Source of the DNA: Verrucomicrobiota bacterium
Lineage (GTDB): Bacteria > Verrucomicrobiota > Verrucomicrobiia > Limisphaerales > AV2
Length of the DNA: 6,838 nucleotides
Reading direction: 5' to 3'
Assembly (NCBI GenBank): GCA_003219345.1
Contig: QHOP01000287.1
Location: 9,721-16,558, forward strand
This document shows positions 6,024 through 6,838 of the stretch, in pieces. Within the stretch, counting starts at the first letter, position 1; each line of letters starts with the position of its first letter. The notes beneath the pieces were generated by a model. It saw only the letters and a program-made list of their open reading frames with translations. It was not told where the DNA came from and ran no database searches. The translations under genes and the position numbers were made by a program.

Positions 6024-6838
6024 ATGAAATTTCTCCGGTCTATCCCAATGTTGGCAGGCTTGCTTCTCTCGCTTGGAGCTGGGGCGGCTGAAGGTCCTCC
6101 AGTAATCACGGTTCAGCCCACGGATTCAGCGGTGCGCGAAGGGGAGCTGTTCACCTGGCGCATCTCCGCGGACGGCTCTCAACCGTTGACCTTTCAGTGG
6201 CTGCGCGATGGCGCCGCGATCGCGGACGCGACCAGCGACAGCTATCTGGTCGGCCCGGTTCTCCCGGACGACGATAGCGCAGAGTTTTCCGTCATTGTCA
6301 GCAACGCGCTCGGCGAGACAACCAGCTCAAACGCCGTCCTGACGGTCGAACCCGGCATCATCGTTGCCGCTTCCGCGAACCAAAGCAAGGACCTGGTGCT
6401 ATATCGCGGCTGGCCGCTCATGTTTAAGGTCGCGCTCATTCACCCCGATGCATTTGATTCCAACGCGGCGCCGATCCTGATCTCCGGCACGAACGGCCCA
6501 TGGTTTAACGCGCTTCAAATCGATGTGCGCGACGCACAGGATCAACCGCAAACGTGGCCCTTCAGTCCCGCGCCGTTCACCAACGAAACAGTGCAGCTCA
6601 GTTCGGATTCCGGCGGACGGATGCTGTGGTGGCTCACGCCAGAGGAAACCGCGCAACTTCCGACCGGCGCCTTCGCAATCACCGCGACCCTGAACACTAC
6701 GAATGTTACTCGGCCGGGCGCCTGGAAGGGATTGTTAGCCGGCGTTCCAGTCAGTCTATCTATCACGAACGAGCCGGCGATACTCGACGCGGCGCAAACG
6801 GAACAAAAAGGCCGCCTCTTCGCCGATTACGCGCTGCT
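6024..6838 (+). CDS. Secreted Ig-like domain protein, copy 2 (B2), 3'-truncated by window end
   Basis: The frame is open from ATG 6024 to the window edge, giving 271 complete codons. The N-terminus MKFLRSIPMLAGLLLSLGAG is a clear signal peptide, cleaved near Ala21 or Ala22, unrelated in sequence to that of B1. An Ig-like domain follows (about 25-108: GPPVITVQP, PLTFQWLRDG, AEFSVIVSN, SNAVLTV), again without a cysteine pair. Next comes the unfamiliar beta-rich domain shared with B1 (SGTNGPWFNALQID, RMLWWLTP). The visible end reaches the start of the TPR-like segment (GRLFADYALL), so about 146 further residues are expected from B1. Similarity to B1 is modest in the Ig domain, high after it, and complete over the last 128 bp. 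Only a weak GGTGA (6015-6019) precedes the start, so translation may depend on ribosomes ending A2 4 nt upstream. Confidence 0.85.
   Translation, partial: MKFLRSIPMLAGLLLSLGAGAAEGPPVITVQPTDSAVREGELFTWRISADGSQPLTFQWLRDGAAIADATSDSYLVGPVLPDDDSAEFSVIVSNALGETTSSNAVLTVEPGIIVAASANQSKDLVLYRGWPLMFKVALIHPDAFDSNAAPILISGTNGPWFNALQIDVRDAQDQPQTWPFSPAPFTNETVQLSSDSGGRMLWWLTPEETAQLPTGAFAITATLNTTNVTRPGAWKGLLAGVPVSLSITNEPAILDAAQTEQKGRLFADYAL
6711..6838 (+). repeat. Perfect 128-bp direct repeat within B, copy 2, ending at window edge
   Basis: Partner of 2973-3100. It runs to the last base of the window, so the true right border is unknown. Exact identity, including third codon positions, contrasts with the many silent differences just upstream. 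It reflects recent recombination or gene conversion, or a contig that ended in sequence shared by several copies. Confidence 0.95.

Overview
The window holds two tandem copies, both on the + strand, of a two-gene module encoding secreted proteins. Gene A encodes a protein of about 745 residues with a signal peptide and a zinc-metalloprotease signature: HExxH with a third His at metzincin spacing, followed by a Met-turn-like motif. Gene B encodes a secreted protein with an N-terminal bacterial Ig-like domain, an unfamiliar beta-rich domain, a short TPR-like helical stretch and a C-terminal beta domain. No enzyme or pathway name can be assigned with certainty. 'Gene A' and 'gene B' are labels used only here.

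Layout: A1 (17-2257) overlaps B1 (2250-3539) by 8 bp. A non-coding gap of about 230-250 bp follows. It ends in a possible 8-codon leader ORF (3768-3794) whose stop codon overlaps the A2 start. A2 (3791-6019) is followed 4 nt later by B2 (6024 to the window end), which is cut off. B2 is an open-ended reading frame that a start-to-stop ORF search would miss. There are no RNA genes, CRISPR arrays, transposases or phage genes.

Organism: the Ig-like repeat (GPPxIxVxP...PLTxxWxRxG...SNAxLxV) joined to a C-terminal NYRLETSSDLSxW...FFRV module is a style I associate with Verrucomicrobiota (Pedosphaera/Limisphaerales-like) and, less often, Planctomycetota. Shine-Dalgarno-led starts, cleavable signal peptides and moderately GC-rich coding sequence fit a Gram-negative environmental bacterium. 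This is an inference from protein style; no marker gene is present.

How the genes may work together: in each copy A and B are adjacent or overlapping, in the same order, and both are predicted to be exported. The simplest reading is a co-translated secreted protease-like protein with an Ig-like partner, amplified as a cassette. Divergence between copies is very uneven. The ribosome-binding site and signal-peptide DNA of A are nearly identical. The mature N-terminal domain of A is strongly diverged, and its catalytic half is conserved. In B, similarity rises toward the 3' side and ends in a perfect 128-bp match that stops exactly at the window edge. Both window ends therefore lie in repeated sequence, so the array may extend further, or the window may be an assembly contig broken at repeats.
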